Origin: Cellulosimicrobium sp. ES-005 | GTDB lineage: Bacteria > Actinomycetota > Actinomycetes > Actinomycetales > Cellulomonadaceae | Direction of reading: 5' to 3' | NCBI RefSeq assembly: GCF_040448685.1 | Contig: NZ_CP159290.1 | Coordinates: 1,488,001 to 1,552,000 of the forward strand | Length of the DNA: 64,000 nucleotides | Program-made: the position numbers and the translations under genes | The notes under the pieces: generated by a model | Told to the model about the DNA's origin: nothing | What the model saw: the letters and a program-made list of their open reading frames with translations, nothing else | Databases searched by the model: none | Shown here: positions 49,883 through 57,692 of the stretch, in pieces | How the letters are laid out: every line of letters begins with the position of its first letter | Position numbering within the stretch: the stretch's first letter is position 1

Positions 49883-51592
49883 ATGGTCACCACCTTCCGG
49901 GTCGCGACCCTCGAGACTGCGTTCACGGCGAATACCGACGATGTCGACGCCGCGGTCAAGCGAGTCAAGGGCGAGGCCGAGTCGGTCACGAAGGCGCCTG
50001 CGGTACTCGAGGTCGGGGCTGACACCGCAGACGCGGACAGGAAGCTCAAGGACGTCCAGGATCTCCTCAAGTCCGTGGGCCGTGAGGACATCGAGCCGCA
50101 GGTCGTCGTCGATGCCCTCGACGCCATGGCGGACCTCGACCGTCTCGCGGACGAGCTCGAGGACGTAGACCGAAAGCGCACCGAGGCCGACATCCAGGCC
50201 GACGCGGACGAGGCACTCGACCGTGCAGCGAAGGTCTACGACGCGCTGCAGGACATCGACGACCTCGACGTCGAGGCCGAGGTTCGCGCGGACACGGACC
50301 GCGCATCCAAGGGCCTGGACGGGTTCAGGGACGAGGCAGGGCAGTCGGGCCGGGAGGCTGCTGCCTCGTTCTCTGGTGGCTTCGACGACGTGACGGACAC
50401 CGTCCAGGAGATCGCTGCCAACGCCTTCGCCGGGTTCGGGCCCATCGGCTCTGCGGCCGGGATCGTTGCCGCCGCCGGTCTGGGCGTGCTCTTCACCAGG
50501 CTGCAGGACTTCGCAGACCTCGTGAACGACGCCAAGGAAGAGTCCGGCGAGCTCGCCTTGGAGTTCAAGGAGGCCGGCGTCGGGTTCGACCGGTCCGGTC
50601 TCATCGAGAAGTTCGACGAGATGCTGACCAAGGTCACCGACGTCCGATCCTCGTGGGAGCTCTGGCAGGACGAGGCCAAGACGAACCTCGACGACATTCA
50701 GGTCGGGCTCGAGGGGACGACCGTCACCCTGGGCGACCTGTACGCCGCGGTGGGGTCCGGCGACTTCTCCAACCTCGAGAAGCACATCGACATCCTGCGC
50801 GAGCAGAACGAGGCCCTCGACGAGCAGTACCGGGCGCTCGACCCCCTTCTCGACGCACCGGTCGCAGACAAGCTGGCTGACGAGTACCAGGCTCGCAGCC
50901 GCACGATCGAGGTACTGCAGTCCCAGGCCAACACGATGCGAGACGCCGAGGAGGTCTCGTACCAGCTCCGCGAGGCCGAGACCGGGCTTACCGAGGAGCA
51001 GCTGCGCCAGGTCGACGCCCTCACGCGAGTGAACGACGCGCTGCGGGACATGAACGACCTGCGACAGTCCACGATCGAGGCGACCCTGAACTTCGAGGAC
51101 GGGATCGCGTCGCTGACGGACAAGCAGGAGGGCTGGAACAACAGCCTGTCCACGGGCGACCAGATGGGGCGCGACAACCAGCGCACCATCCTCGGCCTAA
51201 CTGACGACCTACAGGCCTTGTACGACGCAACGCTCGAGCAGACCGACTCGCAGGAGCAGGCAAACGCAGTGCTGCGAGACGGACGACAGCGCCTCCTCGA
51301 CAGCGCTGCGGCGGCGGGCTACAACGCCGGCGAGGTCGCGGCACTCGTTGACGAAGTCCTCTCGATCCCGCTCTCCCGCGGCACGGACGTGTACGCGAAC
51401 GTCGCGTCAGCGCAAGCGACCTTGCAGCGGTTCGACCGGGAGTGGAACGGGCACCGGGTGTCGATCTACTTCGACGCGAAGACCGGGACGCAGGTCAACG
51501 GCGTCGGGTTCGCTGCACGCGCCTTCGCTGCGGGCGGGCCGATCCCCGGGCCGCCGCACCAGACCGTCCTCACGATAGGAGCCCACGCATGA
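49883..51592 (+). CDS. Phage tail tape-measure-like protein (short form)
   Basis: 569 residues from ATG 49883. The N-terminus (ETAFTANTDDVDAAVKRVKG, VLEVGADTADADRKLKDVQD) has the repeated VxVxADTxxAxxxL units of tape measures. A hydrophobic segment lies near residues 178-204 (FAGFGPIGSAAGIVAAAGLG), and long helices follow. The end carries the RFDREWNGHRVSIYFDAKTG and AFAAGGPIPGPP region, which in full tape measures comes before GxDSVPALLxPGEYV, but here the protein stops shortly after. It is about half the usual length. It stands alone without tail tube or baseplate genes, so a satellite-owned ruler or decoy tape measure is the leading idea. Confidence 0.82.
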   Translation: MVTTFRVATLETAFTANTDDVDAAVKRVKGEAESVTKAPAVLEVGADTADADRKLKDVQDLLKSVGREDIEPQVVVDALDAMADLDRLADELEDVDRKRTEADIQADADEALDRAAKVYDALQDIDDLDVEAEVRADTDRASKGLDGFRDEAGQSGREAAASFSGGFDDVTDTVQEIAANAFAGFGPIGSAAGIVAAAGLGVLFTRLQDFADLVNDAKEESGELALEFKEAGVGFDRSGLIEKFDEMLTKVTDVRSSWELWQDEAKTNLDDIQVGLEGTTVTLGDLYAAVGSGDFSNLEKHIDILREQNEALDEQYRALDPLLDAPVADKLADEYQARSRTIEVLQSQANTMRDAEEVSYQLREAETGLTEEQLRQVDALTRVNDALRDMNDLRQSTIEATLNFEDGIASLTDKQEGWNNSLSTGDQMGRDNQRTILGLTDDLQALYDATLEQTDSQEQANAVLRDGRQRLLDSAAAAGYNAGEVAALVDEVLSIPLSRGTDVYANVASAQATLQRFDREWNGHRVSIYFDAKTGTQVNGVGFAARAFAAGGPIPGPPHQTVLTIGAHA

Positions 51593-52494
51593 GCTTCCTC
51601 GCCCTGACCGCCCATGGCGACCGCGCTGAGCTCTACTCCGACACGTGGTCGTACTCGCGCACCGTGCGCGTTCTCGACACCACCACGAAGATCGAACCGA
51701 TCCTGCACCTGGACATGGCGATCGCGATCCTCGGCGACCACGAAGCCGCCGTCACGTGGAAGCGCATGATCGGCCTGACCAACGCCACGACGATGGACCA
51801 GCTCAACGACGTCACTCCTGAGTACGCCAGGCAGATGTGGGCGAGCCTGCCCGAGCTCGGCGAGCGCGAAGAAGTCACCTTCGTGCACGTCGGCTGGTCC
51901 CACCGCTCAGCCTCCTTCACGGCCACGACCTTCTCGTCGCGGTTCGACTTCGTGCCTCGCCCCGTCGTCGGTCTGTTCGTCTACCCGGCGCCGATCGGCG
52001 TCCGACCCAGCGGCATAGAGCTCGCCGGCATGGCCGAGCGACTCGTCGGCGACACCGGCCAAGACACGCTCGAGCGCTTCGCAGGCTTCCCCGCCATGCT
52101 CCCGCCGGCCACCACCGACGGGTGGGTCGACCTCGCGATGCGCGCCCGCCTCGACCGCGCCTGCGCCTCGCAGGCCACCCAGATGAAGGTGCTCCTCGGC
52201 GGGAAGCTACAGCGCACCGTCCTGCACCGCGGCCGGGTCGAACAGTCCGTGGTGCACACCTTCGACGACCGAGTGAACCGGCCCGAGTTCCAGGCCGTCG
52301 TCGCCGGCACCATGCACCCCCGCGGACAGATCCAAGACTGCACCTGCGGCTCCGGCAAGACCTACCGCGACTGCTGCATCCAGACCTACATCGACGCCCC
52401 GTGCTGGTGCGGCAGCGACAAGTCCATGAGTGACTGCTGCGCGCTACCCCTCGACGACGTGCTCCTCACCGCCCACCGGAAGGACGTGCCGTGA
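51589..52494 (+). CDS. SEC-C double zinc-motif protein
   Basis: 301 residues, ATG overlapping the tape-measure stop (ATGA). The C-terminus has two SEC-C motifs in tandem: CTCGSGKTYRDCC (about 251-263) and CWCGSDKSMSDCC (about 272-284). The N-terminal part (FLALTAHGDRAELYSDTWSY, HLDMAIAILGDHEAAVTWKR) recalls the strand order of proteasome-type Ntn hydrolases, but I see no catalytic nucleophile at residue 2, so this is tentative. SEC-C motifs usually bind zinc and contact proteins such as SecB or nucleic acids. Its coupling to the tape-measure-like gene suggests they act together. Confidence 0.78.
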   Translation: MSFLALTAHGDRAELYSDTWSYSRTVRVLDTTTKIEPILHLDMAIAILGDHEAAVTWKRMIGLTNATTMDQLNDVTPEYARQMWASLPELGEREEVTFVHVGWSHRSASFTATTFSSRFDFVPRPVVGLFVYPAPIGVRPSGIELAGMAERLVGDTGQDTLERFAGFPAMLPPATTDGWVDLAMRARLDRACASQATQMKVLLGGKLQRTVLHRGRVEQSVVHTFDDRVNRPEFQAVVAGTMHPRGQIQDCTCGSGKTYRDCCIQTYIDAPCWCGSDKSMSDCCALPLDDVLLTAHRKDVP

Positions 52495-52676
52495 GCGACG
52501 AGACCCACTCACATCGCTTGAGCGCCGTGCTCGAAGCCATCGCCGACGCCGCCAGGGAGCGACAACGCCGACGTGCCGAGGCCGACGCTGCGACGGGCCT
52601 TGAACGACGCCGTGCCGCCCGGAACCCCGACAAGCAGGCCGCGACCCAAGCACTGCGGCGACACCTCACCCGATGA
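52491..52676 (+). CDS. Small basic helical protein
   Basis: 61 residues, GTG overlapping the SEC-C gene stop. Highly charged (ADAARERQRRRAEADAATGL, ERRRAARNPDKQAATQALRR) and probably one long helix that may bind nucleic acid. Last gene of the overlapping run from 49288; unknown. Confidence 0.55.
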   Translation: MSDETHSHRLSAVLEAIADAARERQRRRAEADAATGLERRRAARNPDKQAATQALRRHLTR

Positions 52677-52785
52677 CCCCCGGGGGGTGGCCCTGGCCAA
52701 GAAGGGGTTCGCAGCCAGGTAGTTAGCGAAATCCCGCGCGGTGACCCAAACGTTGAGCCCCTCGATCACGGCCTAAGGAGGCCCC

Positions 52786-53136
52786 ATGACCACCACGCAG
52801 GCACCACCGCCCCCCGCAGAGCTGCGTGCTCCCGGCGTCGAGCTCTGGGACGCGATCGTCGCTGACTTCGAGCTCGGACCAGCCGAGGCAGCGCAGCTCG
52901 AAGAGGCGTGCCGTACCCGTGACCGCATCCGAGACCTCGATGCCGCCGTGGCGAAGGACGGCATCATGATCCCGAGCAGCCAGGGGATGCGCCTTCACCC
53001 GGCCGTCGCGGAGGCTCGCGCACACCGCCTCGCGATGGCGCGAATCCTCGCCACACTCGGCGTGCCCGGACTCGACGAGGACGCGCCGGCAGCCCGTCCC
53101 GTCCGCGGCGTCTACGCGGGACGGGGTCGACGATGA
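52786..53136 (+). CDS. P27-type phage terminase small subunit-like protein
   Basis: 116 residues from ATG 52786 with AAGGAGG six bases upstream. The core pattern GVELWDAIVADFELGPAEAA, then QLEEACRTRDRIRDLDAAVA, the Gly/Ser turn SSQGMRLHPAVAEARAHRLA and LATLGVPG is that of P27-family small terminases, which recognise the packaging site and bring in the large subunit. No large terminase is next to it. In phage satellites, own small terminases redirect packaging to satellite DNA, which is the likely job here. Confidence 0.8.
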   Translation: MTTTQAPPPPAELRAPGVELWDAIVADFELGPAEAAQLEEACRTRDRIRDLDAAVAKDGIMIPSSQGMRLHPAVAEARAHRLAMARILATLGVPGLDEDAPAARPVRGVYAGRGRR

Positions 53137-53324
53137 GGCGCCGACTGCCCGAGCCTGAGCCCACGATCGAGCCGCCGCCCGAGTTGCTGACGTTCGACCC
53201 GGATCTTTGGCCCGACGTGCCCACGTGGCAGAAGGCGCGCCAAGACTGGCGCCACGAGCACGGCGTCAAGATCCCGCCGGACCCCGACGGCTACTACCGC
53301 ATGTTCCGAGTGGAGTGGATATGA
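53133..53324 (+). CDS. Small acidic proline-rich protein
   Basis: 63 residues, ATG overlapping the terminase stop. Pro/Glu-rich N-terminus (EPEPTIEPPPELLTFDPDLW) and aromatic end (DPDGYYRMFRVEWI). The overlaps on both sides support translation. Unknown; could be a partner of the small terminase. Confidence 0.55.
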   Translation: MRRRLPEPEPTIEPPPELLTFDPDLWPDVPTWQKARQDWRHEHGVKIPPDPDGYYRMFRVEWI

Positions 53325-53536
53325 GACGACGCCACGAGCCCACGGGTACCACGCCGGTGCCGGCCCGGCTGCGCACGTTCCCTGGCCGCACGATCGACGA
53401 CTGGTACCCCTGGCATGTCGAGCGCCACGCCTTCTACCGGGAGAACCCGGACGCGTGGCCGAACATGGTCGACTTTCTCTGCGAGAGCTACGACGCCCGG
53501 GACAGCGTCATGCCGAAGCTGCGGAAGACGAGGTAG
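53321..53536 (+). CDS. Small hypothetical protein
   Basis: 71 residues, ATG overlapping the previous stop (ATGA). Aromatic core TIDDWYPWHVERHAFYREN-P and a basic end MPKLRKTR. Third member of the terminase-led overlapping trio. Not recognised. Confidence 0.55.
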   Translation: MRRRHEPTGTTPVPARLRTFPGRTIDDWYPWHVERHAFYRENPDAWPNMVDFLCESYDARDSVMPKLRKTR

Positions 53537-53662
53537 GGCCGCGCTGGCCCGCGTTGGTGGGTGAATCTCGCATTTCACCCACCCCGGACGAGTAACCCGT
53601 GCGGCTTGGAGTGGGACCGTGAAGCGGAACGCCTGGTACACCAACGATCTCAAGGAACGGCC

Positions 53663-54310
53663 ATGAAGACTCGCTTGCTTGCCTCCGCCGTTGTTCTCGT
53701 CGCGGCCCTCCTCGCCGGGTGCTCGGCACAGATCCCCGCGTCGTCCGAGCCGCCCGAGCCTGCCGGGACTCGCACTCCCAGCGAGGATGCCTCGGAGGAG
53801 CCCAGCGCCGAGGAAGTCGATGTCGAGGAGACGGAGGAGCCGACCGTCGCTGAGCCGGAGACGAACGAGCGCGGGAACATCGTCAAGCAGATCGGTGAGA
53901 CCGGGGGCCTTCAGGACCCGGCGACGAACGAGTGGACTCTCGACTTCAAGGTGACCGAGATCGTGCCGAATTTCCAGTGCACGAGCGAGTACTCGGAGGC
54001 GCCGGTGAACGGGCAGTTCGTCGCGCTGCGGTTCGAGGTGAACACCACTGCGGCGTGGGACTCCTCGACGATGGGTGACTTCATGATGACGTTCCACGAC
54101 TTCCAGGTGTTCGACGCGAACAACATGCGGATCAACGATCCGATCGGCAACGCCTACATGTGCCTGAGCGACGCAGAGCAGTTCCCGCAGACGATGGGAC
54201 CGGCACAGTCCGCCAACGGGACGATCGTCCTCGACGTTCCCGCAGGTACAGGTGTCGTGGCGTACCGACCGGTCTACGTCCAGAGTGGTGGCTGGGAGTG
54301 GAGCTTCTGA
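53663..54310 (+). CDS. Cell-surface lipoprotein with DUF4352-like domain
   Basis: 215 residues from ATG 53663 with AAGGAA upstream. Signal peptide MKTRLLASAVVLVAALLAGC with the lipobox cysteine at 20, an acidic Pro/Glu linker to about residue 75, then a beta-sandwich domain (DFKVTEIVPNFQCTSEYSEA, NGQFVALRFEVNTTAAWDSS, YRPVYVQSGGWEWSF) like DUF4352/TRF2-type immunoprotective domains. Phage and satellite lipoproteins of this kind often block superinfection at the surface. That role is inferred. Confidence 0.75.
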   Translation: MKTRLLASAVVLVAALLAGCSAQIPASSEPPEPAGTRTPSEDASEEPSAEEVDVEETEEPTVAEPETNERGNIVKQIGETGGLQDPATNEWTLDFKVTEIVPNFQCTSEYSEAPVNGQFVALRFEVNTTAAWDSSTMGDFMMTFHDFQVFDANNMRINDPIGNAYMCLSDAEQFPQTMGPAQSANGTIVLDVPAGTGVVAYRPVYVQSGGWEWSF

Positions 54311-54354
54311 CCGGACATGGATCAGCAGCCTTCTCGGTACTCGTCTCGAGCCAC

Positions 54355-54360
54355 TAGGCT
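54355..54360 (+). promoter_or_regulatory. Putative -10 element (TAGGCT)
   Basis: TAGGCT ends six bases before ATG 54367. Leaderless geometry inside the mobile element, supporting an independent promoter for the small ORF and the membrane gene. Confidence 0.5.
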
Positions 54361-54366
54361 CCAGCC

Positions 54367-54531
54367 ATGGTTGAGAACAAGGGTCGAATCAGCGAACCAG
54401 GGAGCGGCAGAGACTCGCTCACGGGGTCTGCTGCCACGGAACGAAAGTCGGTTGACCAGGTGATCGATGCGAAGGGCAAGGGTGGGGGGTCCGGCGACGG
54501 CGCCAAGAAGGATCCCGCCGGCAAAGCATGA
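54367..54531 (+). CDS. Small glycine/lysine-rich protein
   Basis: 54 residues from ATG 54367 to TGA 54529-54531. Hydrophilic, with Gly/Ser/Lys-rich end (KGKGGGSGDGAKKDPAGKA). It lies behind its own -10 and overlaps the next gene by four bases (ATGA), so it is probably translated and couples to the membrane protein. Unknown role; perhaps a small antidote or leader. Confidence 0.6.
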   Translation: MVENKGRISEPGSGRDSLTGSAATERKSVDQVIDAKGKGGGSGDGAKKDPAGKA

Positions 54532-55181
54532 TCGACGGCTGGACAGGCCTCATCATCTTTCTTCTTGCTGCGGCACCTGGGCTCCTCTTCGATCTGAGAG
54601 CCCGCCGTTGGAGAGTCTCACCCCACGAGTCGGCGTTCGCTGAGGTCGGACGAATCGCCCTTGCGTCGATCGTGTTCTCGACGATGGGGGCGCTCATCGC
54701 TATCAGCGCCTGGTCGCTGCACTCTCGGCTGTGGTTTGATTACGTGCGGTTCGCAACGGACGACGTCTATCGCCTTGAGATGGCTCCACGTGCTCTGGTC
54801 CTCGCAGGTGTCGCGACCAGCTTCGCGTGCTTCCTGGCGTTCATGGCGGACCAGCTGTGGAAGATGTGGCGCGCCGGCGACGGCAAGACGCCAAACCTGA
54901 CCCCCGACCCCGAGTGGCTTATCGCCTTCCGCAAGCAGTGCCCCGATGGGCACGAGCCGTTCGTGAGAGTTGCGATGGACGACGGGACGCTCTGGCTGGG
55001 CTGGGTCGGCGCCTACTCGACCGAGGCGGACTCCGAAACTCGTGCCCTCGTGCTGGCTGGCCCGCTAGCTCGCCGCGATCCAGGCAAGAAGAAGGCCGTC
55101 AATCTCGATCCAGCGTATGAGCGCGTAGTGCTAGAGGGCGCCCACATCTCGTCGATCGCGGTTCAGTACCTAGAGCCCTAG
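54528..55181 (+). CDS. Membrane protein, DUF6338-like
   Basis: 217 residues from ATG 54528. Two or three helices (GLIIFLLAAAPGLLFDLRA; IALASIVFSTMGALIAISAW; ALVLAGVATSFACFLAFMAD) precede a soluble C-terminal domain with an SH3-like strand pattern (VRVAMDDGTLWLGWVGAYST). The N-terminal helix with PGLLFDLRARRW resembles DUF6338 proteins. Base composition is visibly lower in GC than the neighbours, suggesting recent acquisition. With the small ORF before it, it looks like an accessory cargo pair, possibly anti-phage; that is a guess. Confidence 0.65.
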   Translation: MIDGWTGLIIFLLAAAPGLLFDLRARRWRVSPHESAFAEVGRIALASIVFSTMGALIAISAWSLHSRLWFDYVRFATDDVYRLEMAPRALVLAGVATSFACFLAFMADQLWKMWRAGDGKTPNLTPDPEWLIAFRKQCPDGHEPFVRVAMDDGTLWLGWVGAYSTEADSETRALVLAGPLARRDPGKKKAVNLDPAYERVVLEGAHISSIAVQYLEP

Positions 55182-55270
55182 TTGTCGAAGATCGAGTAGT
55201 GACGATCGGGACGGCCCCAGCAATGTAGACGGCATCGGCAAAGCCATATGAAGCGATGGGATGCCGAGTA

Positions 55271-55921
55271 CTAGGACACGTCTTGGGCGATGTGCGCGAG
55301 TGTCACGTCGCTCGTGACGAGCAGCGCGCATGACTTGTCGGGATCGCCCGCTCGACCGCCCTTCGCGACGATGCAGCGCATCGTCTCGCCGGCGTCGATG
55401 CGCTTGGCGATCCGTGCCGCGTTCTGCTTGTTGACGTACCCGATCTTGCCGTTCCTGGCGTGGATGGCGACGGCGTTCTTGTCGTGCGCGTTCTCCGGTT
55501 CGCGCACGAGCTCGAGGACTCGGCCAAGCGGGAGAGCGGCAGCCACGAACGTCGCCTCGTGGTAGGCGCGTCCGCGGAGGCCGAACATGTAGATGCCTAT
55601 CTTGTAGAGGGCGCGCGAGCGCGGGTTGATCCAGCCCATGCCGGGTGCTTCGAGGACCAGGCGACCGCGTTCCTTGACGAGGCGCAGGTTCGGAAAGGCA
55701 CCCTCTCGACGGGCCAGCGCCGCCGCTTCTCGCTCGCCCTCGAGGTACTCGTCCCGCCACACCGTCGTGCGCTGAGCGACCGGAGTCGGCGCACTGGGGG
55801 CAGGCCGAGAAGTCTGGGCAACCCGGTGGGAACGTCGGGCCGTGACCCGAGCCGTTGGTGCCGGCGCAGGCTTCGGCGGCGTCTCGTCCCGGCGACCGAA
55901 GAGCTTCTTGAGGAGTCCCAT
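55271..55921 (-). CDS. HIRAN domain protein
   Basis: 216 residues from ATG 55921. A basic disordered N-terminus (LLKKLFGRRDETPPKPAPAP ...) precedes a HIRAN-type fold near residues 100-180: MGWINPRSRALYKIGIYMFG, then VLELVREPENAHDKNAVAIH and NGKIGYVNKQNAARIAKRID. HIRAN domains bind 3' single-stranded DNA ends, in fork-remodelling proteins and some phage proteins. First of the leftward genes by position and last in its transcription direction. Confidence 0.78.
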   Translation of the reverse strand: MGLLKKLFGRRDETPPKPAPAPTARVTARRSHRVAQTSRPAPSAPTPVAQRTTVWRDEYLEGEREAAALARREGAFPNLRLVKERGRLVLEAPGMGWINPRSRALYKIGIYMFGLRGRAYHEATFVAAALPLGRVLELVREPENAHDKNAVAIHARNGKIGYVNKQNAARIAKRIDAGETMRCIVAKGGRAGDPDKSCALLVTSDVTLAHIAQDVS

Positions 55922-55933
55922 GGCAGGTGCGGC

Positions 55934-56440
55934 TCAGCCCCGTGTCAGGTCGCGACGAAGTGCCGGAACGAGTGCGCTGACCCGCCCGTGCTGCTCGCGG
56001 TTCGCGCTGCGCGATTGTGGAAGGGTGAGAGTCAGGTCGTCGGCGTAGGTCAGTCTGAGCGAGACCCGTCCTGGCCAGCTCTCCGCCAGGCCGTTCGCGA
56101 ACGCACTGGTCCCGGTTGTGATCTCGATGGCCGTAAGCGTCGCGCGGTCGCGGACAGAAGTCGTCCGCTCGTCCCGTTCGCGCGCCCTGACGCCGTGAAC
56201 CTGGATGAGGAGGCTGGTCGAGAGGATGGCGATGTCGACCGTGAAGTCGTCGTCCTCGCCCCCGAGTGTCACGCTCACGTCCGCGAACTCGATTCCTTCA
56301 CCGTCCTGCAGTGCCAGCGCGATGTCCGAGAGGGCCAGGCCGTACCATCGCGGCTGCCCGTATCCGAACACGTGGGCGAGTTCGGTTGAGCTCTGAGTGA
56401 TGGCGTCGTTGATGGGTTTGAACACTTCTCTGTGATCCAT
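55934..56440 (-). CDS. Hypothetical protein
   Basis: 168 residues from ATG 56440 (MDHREVFKPINDAITQSSTE). Mixed alpha/beta with an acidic middle (LGGEDDDFTVDIAILSTSLL) and basic end (QSRSANREQHGRVSAL). No motif recognised. It lies 12 bases upstream of the HIRAN gene in its transcription direction and is probably cotranscribed with it. The long upstream region (56441-56891) is noncoding and highly structured. Confidence 0.65.
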   Translation of the reverse strand: MDHREVFKPINDAITQSSTELAHVFGYGQPRWYGLALSDIALALQDGEGIEFADVSVTLGGEDDDFTVDIAILSTSLLIQVHGVRARERDERTTSVRDRATLTAIEITTGTSAFANGLAESWPGRVSLRLTYADDLTLTLPQSRSANREQHGRVSALVPALRRDLTRG

Positions 56441-56891
56441 GCCTGAACACTTCCAGAGCGCCACGATGCGGGGAAGGATGAAAGGCGCGGACGCCCTGCG
56501 GGCGGCTCTCTCCCGGAGCGGACCCCCTCCCCAAGCAACCCCCGATCCAACGCCCGGACTCGGAACCGGCCACGACCAGTAGCCCGCCCCGGTGTCGGGA
56601 GCGAGCTTCGCGTGGACCCTGGCGACGTCGTGCACTACGAGGCGAGGGTGCCGCGGCCGGTTCCGCGGACTGTGCCACCGGACCCCATCGGTTCACGGCT
56701 GAGGGGCAGGAGCGCCGTTGTTTGTCCAGCCTTCTTCCCGGTGTCGGGAAGAAGGCTGAGCGATGGGCTACGCGCCCAGCGCGTACCCCTGTGGGGTACG
56801 TCTGGCGTACCCCCCATCGACCGCTCAGGCCCGCCAAGGGGGTGCAGAGTGTGCACACCCTTGGCGAGGCTCAGAGGTCGAGATCGATCCG
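56441..56891. other. 450-bp noncoding stretch with stacked hairpins
   Basis: No convincing gene on either strand. Three strong structures lie in its right half. First, 13-bp perfect stem AGCCTTCTTCCCG / CGGGAAGAAGGCT (56728-56740, 56745-56757) with a GTGT loop. Second, a branched unit in which GAGCGATGGG (56758-56767) can pair with CCCATCG...CGCTC (56814-56826) around GTACCCC/GGGGTAC inner stems. Third, 56832-56846 pairing with 56852-56866 over 14 of 15 bases. They could be a structured RNA, a leader of the 56440 gene, or terminators of the gene at 56892. Confidence 0.6.
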
Positions 56892-57347
56892 TCAGACGGA
56901 CGGAACTCCTGACGAGAGCTCCGTAGGGATGACATCTGGAATGCGTGCGATGAGCTGCAGGTCCTCGCCGTAGTCGGCGAGCGGACGACAGATCCGTGCG
57001 GAGTAATACGGCTGGCCCGCTGCCATGTTCGGGCGGAAGCGCCAGGCACGATGCGCGAGGTCTGGTGTGTCTGCCATGCGCAGCCGGTAGTTGGCGGCGT
57101 AGGCGATCGCTGTCACGAGCTCATCCCGAGTCGCGTCGCTCCGTAGGAAGAGCGAGAGCCGCTGCCTCGCGACGTTCCAGGTCATCGACCCGATCACGCG
57201 AAACTCTCCCTCTCCGAACTTGTCGCCGAACGAGCGGCAGGGGACGTCGTGATCGACCATGCGGAGCCCGGTGCGAGCGGCGAGAGCGTAGGCCTCCTGC
57301 GTTGAAAGCGATGGCTTGGTCGCTACAAAGTTCCAGACGACGCTCAT
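56892..57347 (-). CDS. Hypothetical protein
   Basis: 151 residues from ATG 57347, overlapping the stop of the gene upstream (ATGA). Opens MSVVWNFVATKPSLSTQEAY, with WNVARQRLSLFLRSDATRDE in the middle and a Cys/Tyr-containing part (PYYSARICRPLADYGED). No motif recognised. Paired with the DUF6907-like gene. Confidence 0.65.
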   Translation of the reverse strand: MSVVWNFVATKPSLSTQEAYALAARTGLRMVDHDVPCRSFGDKFGEGEFRVIGSMTWNVARQRLSLFLRSDATRDELVTAIAYAANYRLRMADTPDLAHRAWRFRPNMAAGQPYYSARICRPLADYGEDLQLIARIPDVIPTELSSGVPSV

Positions 57348-57655
57348 CGCTCGCCCCTGTGGCCGCTGACGATCCCGGCGGCCACCTCGAGCGCGTCCGA
57401 CAGCGTGCGGATTTCCGCGAGGGTGGTCAGGTCGTCGTCGAGGACGTCGATGCGGATGTCCTGCAGCCCGTCATCCTCCCTGCCATAGCGGTACTCGACG
57501 GTGAAGATTGAGACGACGTCGTCGATCCGCGCCTCGTGGTGGCGTGTCCAGCCATGCGGGCCGTCCGGCTCCCAGGTGCAGCTCTCGCCTTCCGCACACC
57601 AGCCAACGGTGCACTCGGCGGGAGGCTTCGGAATGGTGTTCGTCCTGTCAGGCAT
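57344..57655 (-). CDS. DUF6907-like protein
   Basis: 103 residues from ATG 57655, with GAGAGGAG seven bases upstream. CTVGWCAEGESCTWEPDGPH, then TRHHEARIDDVVSIFTVEYR and a C-terminal strand-helix. The C-x-x-x-W-C pattern with a following HH is that of the DUF6907 family, very common in actinobacterial chromosomes and mobile elements and without known function. The upstream 400 bp hold the palindrome array. Confidence 0.7.
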   Translation of the reverse strand: MPDRTNTIPKPPAECTVGWCAEGESCTWEPDGPHGWTRHHEARIDDVVSIFTVEYRYGREDDGLQDIRIDVLDDDLTTLAEIRTLSDALEVAAGIVSGHRGER

Positions 57656-57692
57656 GATGATGCTCCTCTCAGATGGGCTCAGTACTGCTGAG

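Noticed and set aside
49288-51592. Programmed frameshift linking the coiled-coil gene to the tape measure, as in tail chaperones
   Set aside because: The tail-chaperone frameshift lies within the chaperone pair itself, and no slippery heptamer is visible near the end of the coiled-coil gene; the next gene has its own ATG.
55934-56635. Longer form of the 168-residue protein starting near 56635
   Set aside because: The extra N-terminal part (about 65 residues) is low-complexity and lies in the noncoding stretch; ATG 56440 gives a normal start.
56612-56926. Plus-strand 104-residue ORF in the structured gap
   Set aside because: It reads straight through all three hairpins, has no ribosome-binding site and an unlikely composition. 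An overlapping minus-strand frame is equally poor.
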